From the NCBI GenBank assembly GCA_964590395.1, contig CAZPVT010000030.1:124001-188000 (forward strand): a stretch of 64,000 nt of DNA, written 5' to 3'. A program made the position numbers and the translations under genes. This document shows, one piece after another, positions 8,182 through 18,120 of the stretch (position 1 is the first letter of the stretch; every line of letters begins with the position of its first letter). The notes under the pieces were generated by a model, which was not told the origin of the DNA, made no database searches, and saw only the letters and a list, made by a program, of their open reading frames with translations. Origin of the DNA: JAOABP01 sp964590395. Its GTDB lineage: Bacteria > Hydrothermota > Tepidihabitantia > Tepidihabitantales > Tepidihabitantaceae.

Positions 8182-11001
8182 ATGAAAAAATATTTAGTAT
8201 TTTGGGGATTTGGTCATTGCTTGAAATTGGTAGTCATTCTGATTGTGGTTCTATTAATAGGTCAAACGTTGGCAGGAGAAACTGGCAGGATCCGAGGTCG
8301 GGTAACTGACGGGAAGACAGGGGAGCCGCTTATCGGGGCGAACATTGTCGTCGAGGGAACGATGTTGGGCGCAGCGACAGATGTCAAAGGTGAGTATTTG
8401 ATCACCAACGTACCGCCAGGCAAACAGACTCTGGTTGTTTCATATGTAGGGTATCAAACTCAGAAAAAAACCGATGTTTTAGTAATCATTGATCAAACGA
8501 TTACCGAAGATTTTCGTCTTTTACCAGCAATGGTTGAAATGGGGGTAGTGGAAGTTAGGGCAAAACGAGAGGCAATTGTACGTACTGATCCTACTACCAG
8601 CCGTTATATGACAACCGAGGAATTTGCCAAGATGCCGGTTGCAACGCTGGCGGATATCATTCGGCTGCAAGCCGGTGTTGTCACGAGCCCGGCCTATGGT
8701 CAACACCTGCGTGGCGGCAGACCTGATGAGGTGATGTATTATGTGGATGGTGTCGCAACATCCGACCCACTCTTCGGCTATCAAGCAGCAAGGGTAAATT
8801 CTGAGGCGACTGCAGAAGTGGTGGTAATATCTGGGGGGTTCGACGCAGAATACGGTGAGGCAATGTCTGGAGTTATTCAGATTATTACTAAGGAGGGGCG
8901 GAATTTTACCCAGGGGAGAGTGCGCTGGACAACCGATGAAGTTTTTCCTAAAACCCTGAACTTTGGTGACAATCGTTATGAGGCGTCAATCGGCGGTCCG
9001 TTGTTAGGATATAAGCCACTCCGTTACTTTTTTTCCGGTGAACTTTACTTTGCCGACGACTACAATCCGATGCGCTATAAATTATCACATCAGAATCGTC
9101 AGGATTACAAGTTAACCGGCAAATTGACATATGCTATTCCAGTCGGGCAGGGATTGAAGTTCACTGCAGATGGATATGTTGCCCGCGAGCAGTATGAAAT
9201 TTATCCTTACGATAGGGAGAGCGAAAACCACCTGGGATTCAAATACAATCTCGATCATTTTCTTTCTCGGCGGGAACGGGTCAGGAAATTTAATTTATCA
9301 GCCAACCATATGCTGACCAAATCTACGGTGTATACGGTTAGGATGAGTTATTTCGGCAACGAGAGGATGATCGGGGTGCGGGACCTAGAGCGGGAGACAA
9401 AGGAAAGAGATTTCTCAATGCGCTTTTGGGAGGATTATATCTTTAAAGCTGAAGATACAGTGAGAAAGGATTCGACGGTTCTTTTTAAACCGATGCCCGG
9501 GTACATTGAGCAATCCAAATCCAACACCAATAACCCCTGGGGGGTCTATAATCTTTTCTACGGGTATGGCGATTATCGGTATTTTCAGCTACATTGGGCA
9601 GATGTGTTTACTCTGAAGGGCGACATAACCCATAATGTCGGCAAGGTTCATGAGTTTAAAATGGGTGGTGAGTTGCGTCAGAATTATCTGCACCGGCGAT
9701 ATAATTCGTTGCCCTGGGATCCGAATCCGTTTGTTGACTTTTATGATGTAAGTCCACTTGGAGCTGCAATATTTGTACAAGATCGTATGGATTTTGAGGA
9801 CCTGGTAGTGCGAATCGGAGTGAGGCTTGATTATCTTGACCCCAAGACTTATAAGCGCGCTAATCCCGGTGACATCGAGGATACATCAACCGTTCGCGCG
9901 CTGGTCAAATATAAGATTTCCCCACGACTGGGAATATCTTTTCCGGTTACTACGAGAACGAAGTTCCGATTCAGTTACGGTCACTTCTTTCAGACCCCAG
10001 CTTATCATTTTTTATACGACAATATCTCATCAGCCGCTTATGCTCGGGGGAACCAGATTATTGGCAATGTTGACTTGCGTGCACAACAGACTATTGCCTA
10101 CGAACTTGGACTGGAGCAGCAGATTGGCGATGTTGTAATAGTTGATGCCACTGCCTACTATAAGGATGTATTTGATTTGATGGGGGTACGCTATCAGCCC
10201 GCGGTGCCGATGGGATATTATCCAATTGTCAATGAGGAGTATGGAAATATCAAAGGATTAGAAGTGGGGTTACAGAAACTGGAGTCGGGTTATTGGCGTG
10301 CCCGTTTATCGTACGCGCTATCAATTGCCCGGGGCACTGCTTCGTATGCATATGAATGGTATTATGAGCGTTATCGCTACGGTATTGACCCCGTTACCGG
10401 TGAGGAGATGGAACCGCCGAGGAGAGATTACGCTTTGGATTTTGATGAACGACATAACGCGAAGTTATCGTTGGGATGTGAGTTTCCTAACGATTTTACA
10501 TTCATTCCATTCAGATTATTCAATGGTTCAGTGCTGTTTAATTACGGTTCTGGTTTACCATATAGTCCCAGAGAGGTTGGCAGGTTGAATGCGGGACGAT
10601 TAACTGTGGAGCGGAACTCGGCACGCATGCCCGCAAGATTTACCTGTGATCTTAATGCCGCTAAGTATTTTCAATTTGGCAGATTAAAGCTCGGTTTCAC
10701 ATGTGTTGTTGCCAATCTTTTTGATGCGCAAGTGGTGCAATGGGTATATGGGCACACCGGTCGTCCCGATGATGACGGTTATATCGCCGGTTACTCGCCA
10801 GCAAACTGGGTTCTTGATCCGGACGTTACTCTATTAAACAGGAGTAAGTACAATCCGGTCAGGGACATTAATCACGATGGCTATATTACCGATGAAGAGG
10901 AGTATGTTGCCTACAAACTTGCCTATCTTGACTTCGTCAATAATCCGGTAAATTATGGGCCACCAAGGCAGATAAAGGTTGGTTTTATATTTGAATTTTG
11001 A
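8182..11001 (+). CDS. TonB-dependent outer-membrane receptor with carboxypeptidase-regulatory-like N-terminus
   Basis: 939 residues from the ATG at 8182 (AGGAGG upstream). After a signal peptide it has a CarboxypepD-regulatory-like domain (about 28-110: G-R-V-T-D-x-x-T-G-E-P-L-I-G-A-N-I). A plug domain follows (about 125-235) with A-D-I-I-R-L-Q-A-G-V and a V-D-G-V motif, then a long beta-barrel ending in G-F-I-F-E-F. The terminal Phe is the BAM signal. The layout is that of SusC/FecA-like receptors that import large substrates with TonB/ExbBD energy; the substrate is not evident. No SusD-like lipoprotein is present. The neighbours are two secreted proteins and a PorV-like barrel, which could also point to a surface-assembly role. 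Confidence 0.88.
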   Translation: MKKYLVFWGFGHCLKLVVILIVVLLIGQTLAGETGRIRGRVTDGKTGEPLIGANIVVEGTMLGAATDVKGEYLITNVPPGKQTLVVSYVGYQTQKKTDVLVIIDQTITEDFRLLPAMVEMGVVEVRAKREAIVRTDPTTSRYMTTEEFAKMPVATLADIIRLQAGVVTSPAYGQHLRGGRPDEVMYYVDGVATSDPLFGYQAARVNSEATAEVVVISGGFDAEYGEAMSGVIQIITKEGRNFTQGRVRWTTDEVFPKTLNFGDNRYEASIGGPLLGYKPLRYFFSGELYFADDYNPMRYKLSHQNRQDYKLTGKLTYAIPVGQGLKFTADGYVAREQYEIYPYDRESENHLGFKYNLDHFLSRRERVRKFNLSANHMLTKSTVYTVRMSYFGNERMIGVRDLERETKERDFSMRFWEDYIFKAEDTVRKDSTVLFKPMPGYIEQSKSNTNNPWGVYNLFYGYGDYRYFQLHWADVFTLKGDITHNVGKVHEFKMGGELRQNYLHRRYNSLPWDPNPFVDFYDVSPLGAAIFVQDRMDFEDLVVRIGVRLDYLDPKTYKRANPGDIEDTSTVRALVKYKISPRLGISFPVTTRTKFRFSYGHFFQTPAYHFLYDNISSAAYARGNQIIGNVDLRAQQTIAYELGLEQQIGDVVIVDATAYYKDVFDLMGVRYQPAVPMGYYPIVNEEYGNIKGLEVGLQKLESGYWRARLSYALSIARGTASYAYEWYYERYRYGIDPVTGEEMEPPRRDYALDFDERHNAKLSLGCEFPNDFTFIPFRLFNGSVLFNYGSGLPYSPREVGRLNAGRLTVERNSARMPARFTCDLNAAKYFQFGRLKLGFTCVVANLFDAQVVQWVYGHTGRPDDDGYIAGYSPANWVLDPDVTLLNRSKYNPVRDINHDGYITDEEEYVAYKLAYLDFVNNPVNYGPPRQIKVGFIFEF

Positions 11002-11010
11002 GGAGGCGCT

Positions 11011-13977
11011 ATGAGGAAGCAAGTTTTAATCTTTTCGCTCTTGGTGATGGTTTTGGTTAGTGCTGGTTATACTCGTACCGCCAATTCTCAAGAAAGGCCG
11101 AGAAGGATCTACGATTTTCAGTGGTATCAGAGGAATCAGTGGAATCTGGCGATAACCAATTATGGTGTCTTTGGTAACGGGATTGGCAGATCTGGCGGGG
11201 AGTGGCCTGCTGGTTCCGGAGATATGTATATTTACGGTGCGGGAGTGTGGATTGGCTGTATTAAACGGACTGCTGGCGGACCTGATACTTTCGTCTCCAA
11301 TGGTTATAATCCTAACTCTGGTAAGTCGGAGATGACACCGGGTTGCTTCGATAATGCGGGCGGGGGCTACAGTGCGCGTTCTTATGAACGGATTTATATC
11401 ACCCCGGATTTCCCCCCCAATCCAACAGATTTTCCTGTGTCACTTCAGGATTCCGTGTTAACTCCGTTGCGCATTCCTAAAGGCAATGAAACCGTTCCCA
11501 GTTATTTGTATTACATACCACGCACCACAGTTTCTACCGGTGATGCTTGGATGGTTTTTAATGATACGGACCCGGCTAATCATACTGCTGGCCGGACGCC
11601 ACGTCCCATTGGTATCGAGGTTTATCAGTCAATTTATTCGTGGAATTTGCCATGGAATCGTGATATTGTATTTATGAAGTATGATATCAGAAATCGGAGT
11701 AGCGACACACTGAAAGATTTGTATCTAGGTATTTGCTGTGATGCGGATGTTGGGAATGCGGCAGATGACTGGTGTGGGTTATGTCGGCATAAATATATCA
11801 AAAATGCTACCGGAACCGATTCAGTTTTTGCAGACAACTTAGGTTATGTTTACAGTGACGATGCATCACCGAGTGGTTTTATCGGATTTGACTTTCTCCA
11901 GAGTCCGTATGTTAAAAATCCCGATGGTTCGATCGACGGGTTTGATGGAATTGATAACAATGGCAACGGGTTGATCGACGAACCTGCCGAAGGGAGACAG
12001 GTGGGGATGAGTTCATTCCAGATTTTTATTCTTGCCGGTGATCCGAAGAACGATTTTGAGCAGTATTTGGGTTTAGCCGGGTATGACTGGAATGACCCGA
12101 CCTATCCTTATGTGCCCTACGACTCTAATGATGCGGCCCCTGATGACAAGCGGTTTCTTCAAGCCACCGGACCGGTTACCCTAGCACCGAATGAGTTGAC
12201 GACAGTTACTGTCGCGGTTATTGCGGCAAAGGCTGACCGTAGCGGACCTCCTGGTACCTGGCCATATTATCTTGCTGTAGCTTCGCGTGCAGCACAACAG
12301 GCGTACGATAATAACTGGATAATGCCCGAACCTCCTATTGGCCCGCATGTTACTGCAATTCCTGGGGATGGTAGAGTTACTTTAGTCTGGGATGATGTTT
12401 CCGAATCAGCAACGGACAGGTTTTTTCCTCTCGCACCGGCGTTACAGAACCCGTTTTATATCGAGCAGGATTTTCAGGGATATAAAGTTTATCGCAGTCG
12501 TTCCGGTCAGCCTGGTGATTGGCAACTTTTAGCCCAGTTCGATAAAAAGGATGGAATAAGGTTTGAGGACACAACACAAGTTGAGTCGTTGCGTACTAGG
12601 GCAGCCGATGCCGGTCTTGCCTACTGTTTTATTGATTCGTCCGATTTACGTTTGGGTTTTCCCTACTATTATGCGATTACCGCGTTTGATGTTAATTATC
12701 TGGGAGGGGATCCTAATCAAAATCCTCCACTTCCCCCTGACACATTAAGCCTCGAATCGGGTATCATTCCTGTAAAAGCGGTGCCGAGAACTCCTCCCAG
12801 TGGATACCGGCCACCGAGTGCCGATTGGATGCAGACGGCAGGAAATACCAGGCTACATATTGATATTAAACCTTTGGGTATTACGTCTTATGCGGTAAAG
12901 TCCGACACCTACTGGCTACAGTTCCTTCCGCCGGTATACGATGCCTTGGCCCGCCAGCCGAGATATAGGTATCTTATAACTAATAAGGGAGGCGACACGA
13001 TTGTTCCGATAACTGAGTTTCCCGTTAAAATTGACGCCAGATTTGATACAATCAATATCGTTGCCACGGTTTTCGACTCAATTATTATCAATATTGAGCA
13101 GAAAAAAACTGGTGTGGTTGACACAGTCCGTGCCTGGATGCCGGTTGAACAGATTACCATTAAGCTGCATATGGATTCAATTCCCTATCAATTTTATGAT
13201 CGGCTACGGATAACCGGTTCTTACCCGGCTGATTCAGTCGTCTTCCTTGATGATGGGACAAACAACCGTGCACACTGGGCTTACCGCGGTTCTCATTACT
13301 GCGTCGTTTGGGAAAACAAGGGTAATAGCAGAACGATAAAGGTCTATGATCTCGATAATGATTTGGAGGTTCCTTATCGTTTTATGCGTTTTCGACGAGA
13401 TCCAGATTCCGCTGATGGTTGGTGTTTTCAAACCATTAACAGTGCAGCAGATACATTGGCGATTAACCAGACATTTTATCTTTCGCTATGTGGTGGCCAG
13501 ATTATGTTTCGTCCCCGTACTGGTAGCCCGATTTTGCAGCTGCCCGAAGCCGGTGATACCTGGTATATCTACACCAAACCGATTTCACCTGCTCCTTATT
13601 ATGGCCGATTTCGAATTACTTTCACTCCGATGACAGTGATCAGTGGCGGTGAACCCCTTAATGTGAAAGTTGTTCCCAATCCATACTTAGTACGAAATGA
13701 GTGGGAAAGACATCGTGATTTTCGAAAGTTAAAGTTTGTTAATCTGCCCCCACATTGCAATATTTATATCTACAATCTTGCCGGCGACCTCGTAAAGGTC
13801 ATTCGCCACGACGACACCCGGCCTGATTTTGGCGGTGTTCCTAGTCAATATGGTGGTGATGAGGACTGGAATCTTTTAAACGAAGCCAAGCAGAAACCTT
13901 CGCCGGGAATCTATCTTTTTCACGTTGAGTCAGATGACGGGAGAAGACAAACCGGCAAGTTTGTTGTGATTTATTAA
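11011..13977 (+). CDS. Large secreted protein with T9SS-type C-terminal sorting domain
   Basis: 988 residues; GGAGG before the ATG and a signal peptide of about 25 residues. The middle has a Ca-binding-like stretch (DGFDGIDNNGNGLIDEP, about 310-326). A fibronectin-III-like region follows (about 445-540, G-D-G-R-V-T-L-V-W-D...Y-K-V-Y-R-S). The C-terminus has V-V-P-N-P-Y...I-Y-N-L-A-G-D-L-V...P-G-I-Y-L-F and ends K-F-V-V-I-Y, the FlgD-Ig/type IX sorting pattern. No catalytic motif was found. It lies 9 bp after the receptor and 13 bp before the PorV-like gene, so it is probably a surface-attached partner of that machinery. Confidence 0.72.
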   Translation: MRKQVLIFSLLVMVLVSAGYTRTANSQERPRRIYDFQWYQRNQWNLAITNYGVFGNGIGRSGGEWPAGSGDMYIYGAGVWIGCIKRTAGGPDTFVSNGYNPNSGKSEMTPGCFDNAGGGYSARSYERIYITPDFPPNPTDFPVSLQDSVLTPLRIPKGNETVPSYLYYIPRTTVSTGDAWMVFNDTDPANHTAGRTPRPIGIEVYQSIYSWNLPWNRDIVFMKYDIRNRSSDTLKDLYLGICCDADVGNAADDWCGLCRHKYIKNATGTDSVFADNLGYVYSDDASPSGFIGFDFLQSPYVKNPDGSIDGFDGIDNNGNGLIDEPAEGRQVGMSSFQIFILAGDPKNDFEQYLGLAGYDWNDPTYPYVPYDSNDAAPDDKRFLQATGPVTLAPNELTTVTVAVIAAKADRSGPPGTWPYYLAVASRAAQQAYDNNWIMPEPPIGPHVTAIPGDGRVTLVWDDVSESATDRFFPLAPALQNPFYIEQDFQGYKVYRSRSGQPGDWQLLAQFDKKDGIRFEDTTQVESLRTRAADAGLAYCFIDSSDLRLGFPYYYAITAFDVNYLGGDPNQNPPLPPDTLSLESGIIPVKAVPRTPPSGYRPPSADWMQTAGNTRLHIDIKPLGITSYAVKSDTYWLQFLPPVYDALARQPRYRYLITNKGGDTIVPITEFPVKIDARFDTINIVATVFDSIIINIEQKKTGVVDTVRAWMPVEQITIKLHMDSIPYQFYDRLRITGSYPADSVVFLDDGTNNRAHWAYRGSHYCVVWENKGNSRTIKVYDLDNDLEVPYRFMRFRRDPDSADGWCFQTINSAADTLAINQTFYLSLCGGQIMFRPRTGSPILQLPEAGDTWYIYTKPISPAPYYGRFRITFTPMTVISGGEPLNVKVVPNPYLVRNEWERHRDFRKLKFVNLPPHCNIYIYNLAGDLVKVIRHDDTRPDFGGVPSQYGGDEDWNLLNEAKQKPSPGIYLFHVESDDGRRQTGKFVVIY

Positions 13978-13990
13978 AAAGGAGACGCCG

Positions 13991-15010
13991 ATGAAAAGAC
14001 AGACTGTTATTCTCTTGATGTTTTTTCTCTTGAGTAACGGTTTTGCCGCCTTTACTAAAGTCGGAATGGCAGGACTGCCATTTTTAAAGATCGGGGTGGG
14101 TAGATGTACGGGTATGGGGGATGCCTTTGTGGCGATTGCGGATGACGCAACGGCCGCTTACTGGAATCCTGCTGGCTTGGCACTTTTGAGTAAAATTCAA
14201 GTAATTGCCAATCATATTGACTGGATCGCGGACATCAATCACGAATTTATCAGTGCGGTTGTTCCGAGCAAATTAGGGAGTGTCAGCATTTCACTTACCG
14301 CACTTTCGCTGGGGGGGGTTGAGGAGACAACCATCGACCAGTATCAGGGTACGAGTAAGACATTTACCGGTACCGACCTGGCTTTGGGTTTCTCTTACGC
14401 TCGGATGTTTACCGATAAATTGGCATTCGGTCTGACTACCAAGGTGCTGTCAGAAAAGATCTGGAATGTTGGCACAAATGGGGTTGCGTTTGATTTTGGT
14501 GTTCATTACAATACCGGGTGGCGGAATTTACGACTGGGTATGGCAATAGCCAATTTCGGTCCGGACTTGCGCTATTCTGGCAGGCAGCTTGACTTTAGTT
14601 ACGAACCCGACTGGGAATGGCCCTGGACAAGAGAACCAATTCCTGCTACTCTTCAGACCGAAACGTTCCCTTTACCGATGCTTTTCCGGTTCGGTATCGC
14701 CTACGATCTATTAAGTAGTCATAACTCCAGTCTCACAATGGCAGTTGATCTGAACCATTTTAACGATGTGAACGAGAAGATAAATATGGGTATGGAGTAT
14801 CGTATCGGGGGATTTTATCTGCGTGGTGGCTACATTTTCAATGCCGATGTAAATTATGCGCGTGATATTGGCTGGAGTACAGGACTATCAGGGGGAACGG
14901 GCCTACGTGCGAAGCTTAATTCGTTAATCTCTTTTGGGGTGGATTATGGTTATCGCCATCTTGGGAGATTAGGAATGTCTCACAGGTTAACTCTAAGCAC
15001 AGAATTTTAA
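13991..15010 (+). CDS. PorV/PorQ-family outer-membrane protein
   Basis: 339 residues; AAAAAGGAG before the ATG and a signal peptide of about 20 residues. The N-terminal hallmark G-x-G-R-C-T-G-M-G-D-A-F-V-A-I-A-D-D-A, followed by A-A-Y-W-N-P-A-G-L-A, is the PorV/PorQ (FadL-like) signature. The protein ends in L-S-T-E-F (terminal Phe). PorV is the outer-membrane shuttle of the type IX secretion system and delivers cargo with C-terminal sorting domains to the attachment complex. Four such cargo candidates occur in this window. Core T9SS genes are not in the window. Confidence 0.85.
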   Translation: MKRQTVILLMFFLLSNGFAAFTKVGMAGLPFLKIGVGRCTGMGDAFVAIADDATAAYWNPAGLALLSKIQVIANHIDWIADINHEFISAVVPSKLGSVSISLTALSLGGVEETTIDQYQGTSKTFTGTDLALGFSYARMFTDKLAFGLTTKVLSEKIWNVGTNGVAFDFGVHYNTGWRNLRLGMAIANFGPDLRYSGRQLDFSYEPDWEWPWTREPIPATLQTETFPLPMLFRFGIAYDLLSSHNSSLTMAVDLNHFNDVNEKINMGMEYRIGGFYLRGGYIFNADVNYARDIGWSTGLSGGTGLRAKLNSLISFGVDYGYRHLGRLGMSHRLTLSTEF

Positions 15011-15140
15011 AAATATACCTCTTTAATAGGAACAAAAATTATGCGAAGTTGTTCATCTTTCGAGATAGAAAACTGGTTTTTCCCAAAAAGAAGGAACGAG
15101 TTTATCGACTACAAATTGATAATCAAGGTGTTCTGATCTA

Positions 15141-17480
15141 ATGGAAAACCGGATAGTTAGGGTTGCGGTTGATGAGACCACCAATATTGAACCCCAAGTA
15201 AAAGAAGGGTTGAGAATTTCCACTTTGCCAATTCATATTACCGGACTTACTCAAGAAATGGAGTTAGCGGCCAATCAATTGGGTGAAGCCGAGTTTTACC
15301 AATTACTAGGTAAATCAGGTTCCAGACTGAATTTTGGAACCAAAGCAGGCGGTTTTTTTGAAATTCGTCGGATTCTGGAGGCGATGATTCAGACAGATGA
15401 CTGTGATATAATTTGTTTTGTGGTGGGTGGGGAACTCTCCGCGATTTACGACAATACTGTCCAAGCGGCAATGGAGTTGATGCGGATATATCCTAACCGA
15501 ATTGCGGTCATTGGTGGACAGGCTTTTTTGTCTTTGGAGATAATTGCCGAAACAGCCGCTGAATTTGCACTTATGGGTAAGAGTTTTGAGGAGGTATTGA
15601 ATTTTGTGAAAGAAAGGCGACCAAAGTCTTTTGTCTGGGGGAGCGTAATCGATTTACGACGTTTGCGCAGTTCAGGAAGAGTGCCGATACCGATGGTAGT
15701 AACCGGACTGGTTCAGCCAGTGCTGAAAGTTTTCCACTTGTTGCCATCTTTTATTCTTGAAGGTGAGAAACCGAGGATAATGAAGTTATTCAGACGGGAG
15801 AATTTAGTTAAGTTCGTTGCCCGCCTAATACAGGAGCGGGTGGGGTTTAGGGAACGTTTAGTTGTGAAAATTAGCTATACCGGTATTAAACCTCCTGAAG
15901 AGGCGGAGTTACTGTATGATTTTTTTAATATGCAAGATGAATTTATTTTAATTAAACCGGTGCAATTAGTGAGGGCAAGCCCGGTTATTGGCGTTCATAC
16001 CGGTACCGGGTTGGTGGCGATAGGAGTAGTTGGAATGGGATATGAACACATCGCGACGCCGGTGCTGATTAAGTTCTTCATTGAGGCACAGAGAGAGCTT
16101 AAGAGATTGCGTGCGATCGTAAATTCGATTAACGTTTTTCCAGTACGAGACGGTGATACTGGTTCCAACCTTCTTTCGCCGCTTTTGGGTATCACGGAAG
16201 GGGTGGATGCCACAATGCCCATTTCGGTTGTGCTCAATCAGTTGGTTACTCTGATTGCACGACGCGGCGGTGGGTACTCAGGTGGTGCACTGAGCGCTTT
16301 CTTTTTAGGGTTTAATACCACTGTTCAGCAGCAAAAAGAAAGTGATGTTCTACACTTGGAGACGTTGGTTTGGGGGTTGAAGTGGGGGACAGATCGTTGC
16401 TACCAATATTTTGGTACTGCTGCTAAAGAGGGGACAATTCTTTCCGTGATGCGGGCAGCAGAACAGGCGGCTCGGAGGGCTTTTAATGACAATCCGACAT
16501 TCAGCAATGTTATCATTCAAATGTATCTCGGTGCGACTGAAGAATTGTTAAACCCGCAAGTTCAGGAGGTGGAGATACTGCGACAGGAGCGGTTGGTTGA
16601 TGCTGGTGGATTTGGATTTACCTTGCTACTTTGGGCGCTGTTACGGACACTTGGCTTACACCGTGAAGCGCGAGTTTGGGAACGTTACCATTTAGTCCTA
16701 AGAGAGGTGAGAGGACGTGTAGAATTAGGCCAGCGTTTGATTTATCGGCGTCAACCAGAGGCGTTACGCGGGTTCTGTATCGAGGGGTGCGTTCGTGGTG
16801 AGGTTGCTATAGAACTGCATAATGAATTTCTAAAACTTGACAACCGTTTAGCCGATGCCAAAATGACTTTCAATGAGGTAGATGGTACAACCCATTTTCA
16901 CATTCATGTTTCTGAAGGGCTTGAAGAACAGGTACAGCGCATTGCCAATCGGTTTGGTTATATTCTTCCTCCAAGACCGCCGACCCGACTTAGTAAACGT
17001 CGACGCGAAATTTATCGTTTCAGATTGGTTAATATTTTTATTCCGTTCAAGAAAATTCTCCGGCGAATTTTCAGTTTTTCGCTTAACTGGTTAGCTTATG
17101 CCCTATTTTTCCCTATTGCTTGGACACTCCAGTATCAACGTTGGCAGAAAAGTAGAAATGAGGTTCATAAATTGCGGTTGATACAGAGGGCATTTATAAT
17201 GCTTACCAATAATAGCAAGTGGCAATACTTGATTTTTGATAGTTTGGCTAATGTAGTATTTTCCTCAGGAAGTGAATCCTCAGGAGGTAAGATGAAGTTG
17301 GAGAGTCTATTTCCGCCTGATGTTCTACAACAGCTGCGGATTAATTTAGCGATGGTGTCTTCAGAACGTCAGGTTGGTAAACGGTTCTGCTACAAAAACT
17401 ACCAATTTGAAATTCTCCTAATTACCACAGCGGAAACAAAAGGGTATCTTTTAAAATATCGTCGGTTAAACAATGGATAA
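15141..17480 (+). CDS. FakB-FakA fusion: DegV fatty-acid-binding domain fused to DAK2-type fatty acid kinase
   Basis: 779 residues. Residues ~5-285 form a DegV/FakB domain (R-V-A-V-D-E-T-T-N-I start, L-R-R-L-R-S-S-G-R near 175), which binds a fatty acid. Residues ~315-505 form a FakA-N/DAK2 kinase domain with N-V-F-P-V-R-D-G-D-T-G-S-N, the degenerate A-R-R-G-G-G-Y-S-G-G-A-L loop, E-G-T-I-L-S-V-M-R and V-D-A-G-G-F-G. A FakA-like middle domain follows (~540-620, C-I-E-G...H-F-H-I-H-V). The usual FakA C-terminal domain appears replaced by a basic, partly hydrophobic segment (~625-660) that may touch the membrane, plus ~110 residues of unknown type. Expected reaction: fatty acid + ATP to acyl phosphate. 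It overlaps the plsY-like gene by 8 bp. Start ATG with AAGGTG upstream. Confidence 0.82.
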   Translation: MENRIVRVAVDETTNIEPQVKEGLRISTLPIHITGLTQEMELAANQLGEAEFYQLLGKSGSRLNFGTKAGGFFEIRRILEAMIQTDDCDIICFVVGGELSAIYDNTVQAAMELMRIYPNRIAVIGGQAFLSLEIIAETAAEFALMGKSFEEVLNFVKERRPKSFVWGSVIDLRRLRSSGRVPIPMVVTGLVQPVLKVFHLLPSFILEGEKPRIMKLFRRENLVKFVARLIQERVGFRERLVVKISYTGIKPPEEAELLYDFFNMQDEFILIKPVQLVRASPVIGVHTGTGLVAIGVVGMGYEHIATPVLIKFFIEAQRELKRLRAIVNSINVFPVRDGDTGSNLLSPLLGITEGVDATMPISVVLNQLVTLIARRGGGYSGGALSAFFLGFNTTVQQQKESDVLHLETLVWGLKWGTDRCYQYFGTAAKEGTILSVMRAAEQAARRAFNDNPTFSNVIIQMYLGATEELLNPQVQEVEILRQERLVDAGGFGFTLLLWALLRTLGLHREARVWERYHLVLREVRGRVELGQRLIYRRQPEALRGFCIEGCVRGEVAIELHNEFLKLDNRLADAKMTFNEVDGTTHFHIHVSEGLEEQVQRIANRFGYILPPRPPTRLSKRRREIYRFRLVNIFIPFKKILRRIFSFSLNWLAYALFFPIAWTLQYQRWQKSRNEVHKLRLIQRAFIMLTNNSKWQYLIFDSLANVVFSSGSESSGGKMKLESLFPPDVLQQLRINLAMVSSERQVGKRFCYKNYQFEILLITTAETKGYLLKYRRLNNG

Positions 17481-18120
17481 AGTACTCTTGGGGCTGATAA
17501 CCGGTTACCTTGCCGGGTCCATACCATTTGCCTGGTTTCTTGTGAAATTATTCAAGGGTGTCGATATTCGCCAATATGGAACGAGGACAGTATCAGCCAC
17601 TATGGTTGGCGTTTTGGTTTCTAAGCCGGCAGCGGTCTTGGTCGGTATTTTAGATATCTTGAAGGCACTCGTGCCCGTCTGGATATTTTACCGAACTTAT
17701 TCCAGCTTTTTCGTGGCCCATTTGTGTGGCGTTGGAGCACTTCTGGGACATTGCTGGCCAATTTGGTTGGGATTTCACGGTGGCCGGGGGGTGAGTGTGA
17801 TTTTAGGTACCCTAACCATTTTATTTCCGCCCGGAACCATTTATTTGCTTTCGACATTAGGAATAGGTAGGATATTTAAGATTGGTGGTACAGCCGTGCT
17901 CTTTGCTCTTTTGACAATACCGTTACTGGCGGTTGTTCTTCGCCAACCACTATCGACGGTTTTGTTTTGCTTAATAATCCTGTTCGTGACGGTAGTCAAA
18001 AGAATTGAAGCAAACCGAGAACCATTACCTGAAACAGGGAAAGACGCGGTGCTACTGCGCCGGATTTTTTTAGACCGGGATATAAAAAATTATAAGACTT
18101 GGATAACCCGGAGGTTATAA
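17473..18120 (+). CDS. plsY: PlsY-like acyl-phosphate:glycerol-3-phosphate acyltransferase
   Basis: 215 residues with about five to six membrane helices. It begins with the PlsY pattern (G-Y-L-A-G-S-I-P-F-A-W-F-L). It retains D-I-R-x-x-G-T, L-D-I-L-K-A and G-H-C-W-P-I-W-L-G-F-H-G-G-R-G-V. PlsY transfers the acyl group from acyl phosphate to glycerol-3-phosphate, the first step of phospholipid synthesis. The usual G-S-G-N-x-G-A-T-N loop is replaced by G-T-R-T-V-S-A-T-M, and the lysine of G-G-K-G by Arg, so substrate or activity may be altered. Overlap with the fatty acid kinase fusion supports a shared acyl-phosphate route. Confidence 0.82.
   Translation: MDKVLLGLITGYLAGSIPFAWFLVKLFKGVDIRQYGTRTVSATMVGVLVSKPAAVLVGILDILKALVPVWIFYRTYSSFFVAHLCGVGALLGHCWPIWLGFHGGRGVSVILGTLTILFPPGTIYLLSTLGIGRIFKIGGTAVLFALLTIPLLAVVLRQPLSTVLFCLIILFVTVVKRIEANREPLPETGKDAVLLRRIFLDRDIKNYKTWITRRL

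Noticed and set aside
15042..15137. 31-codon open frame before the FakB-FakA fusion
   Set aside because: Weak ribosome site, no recognisable composition or repeats; likely chance.
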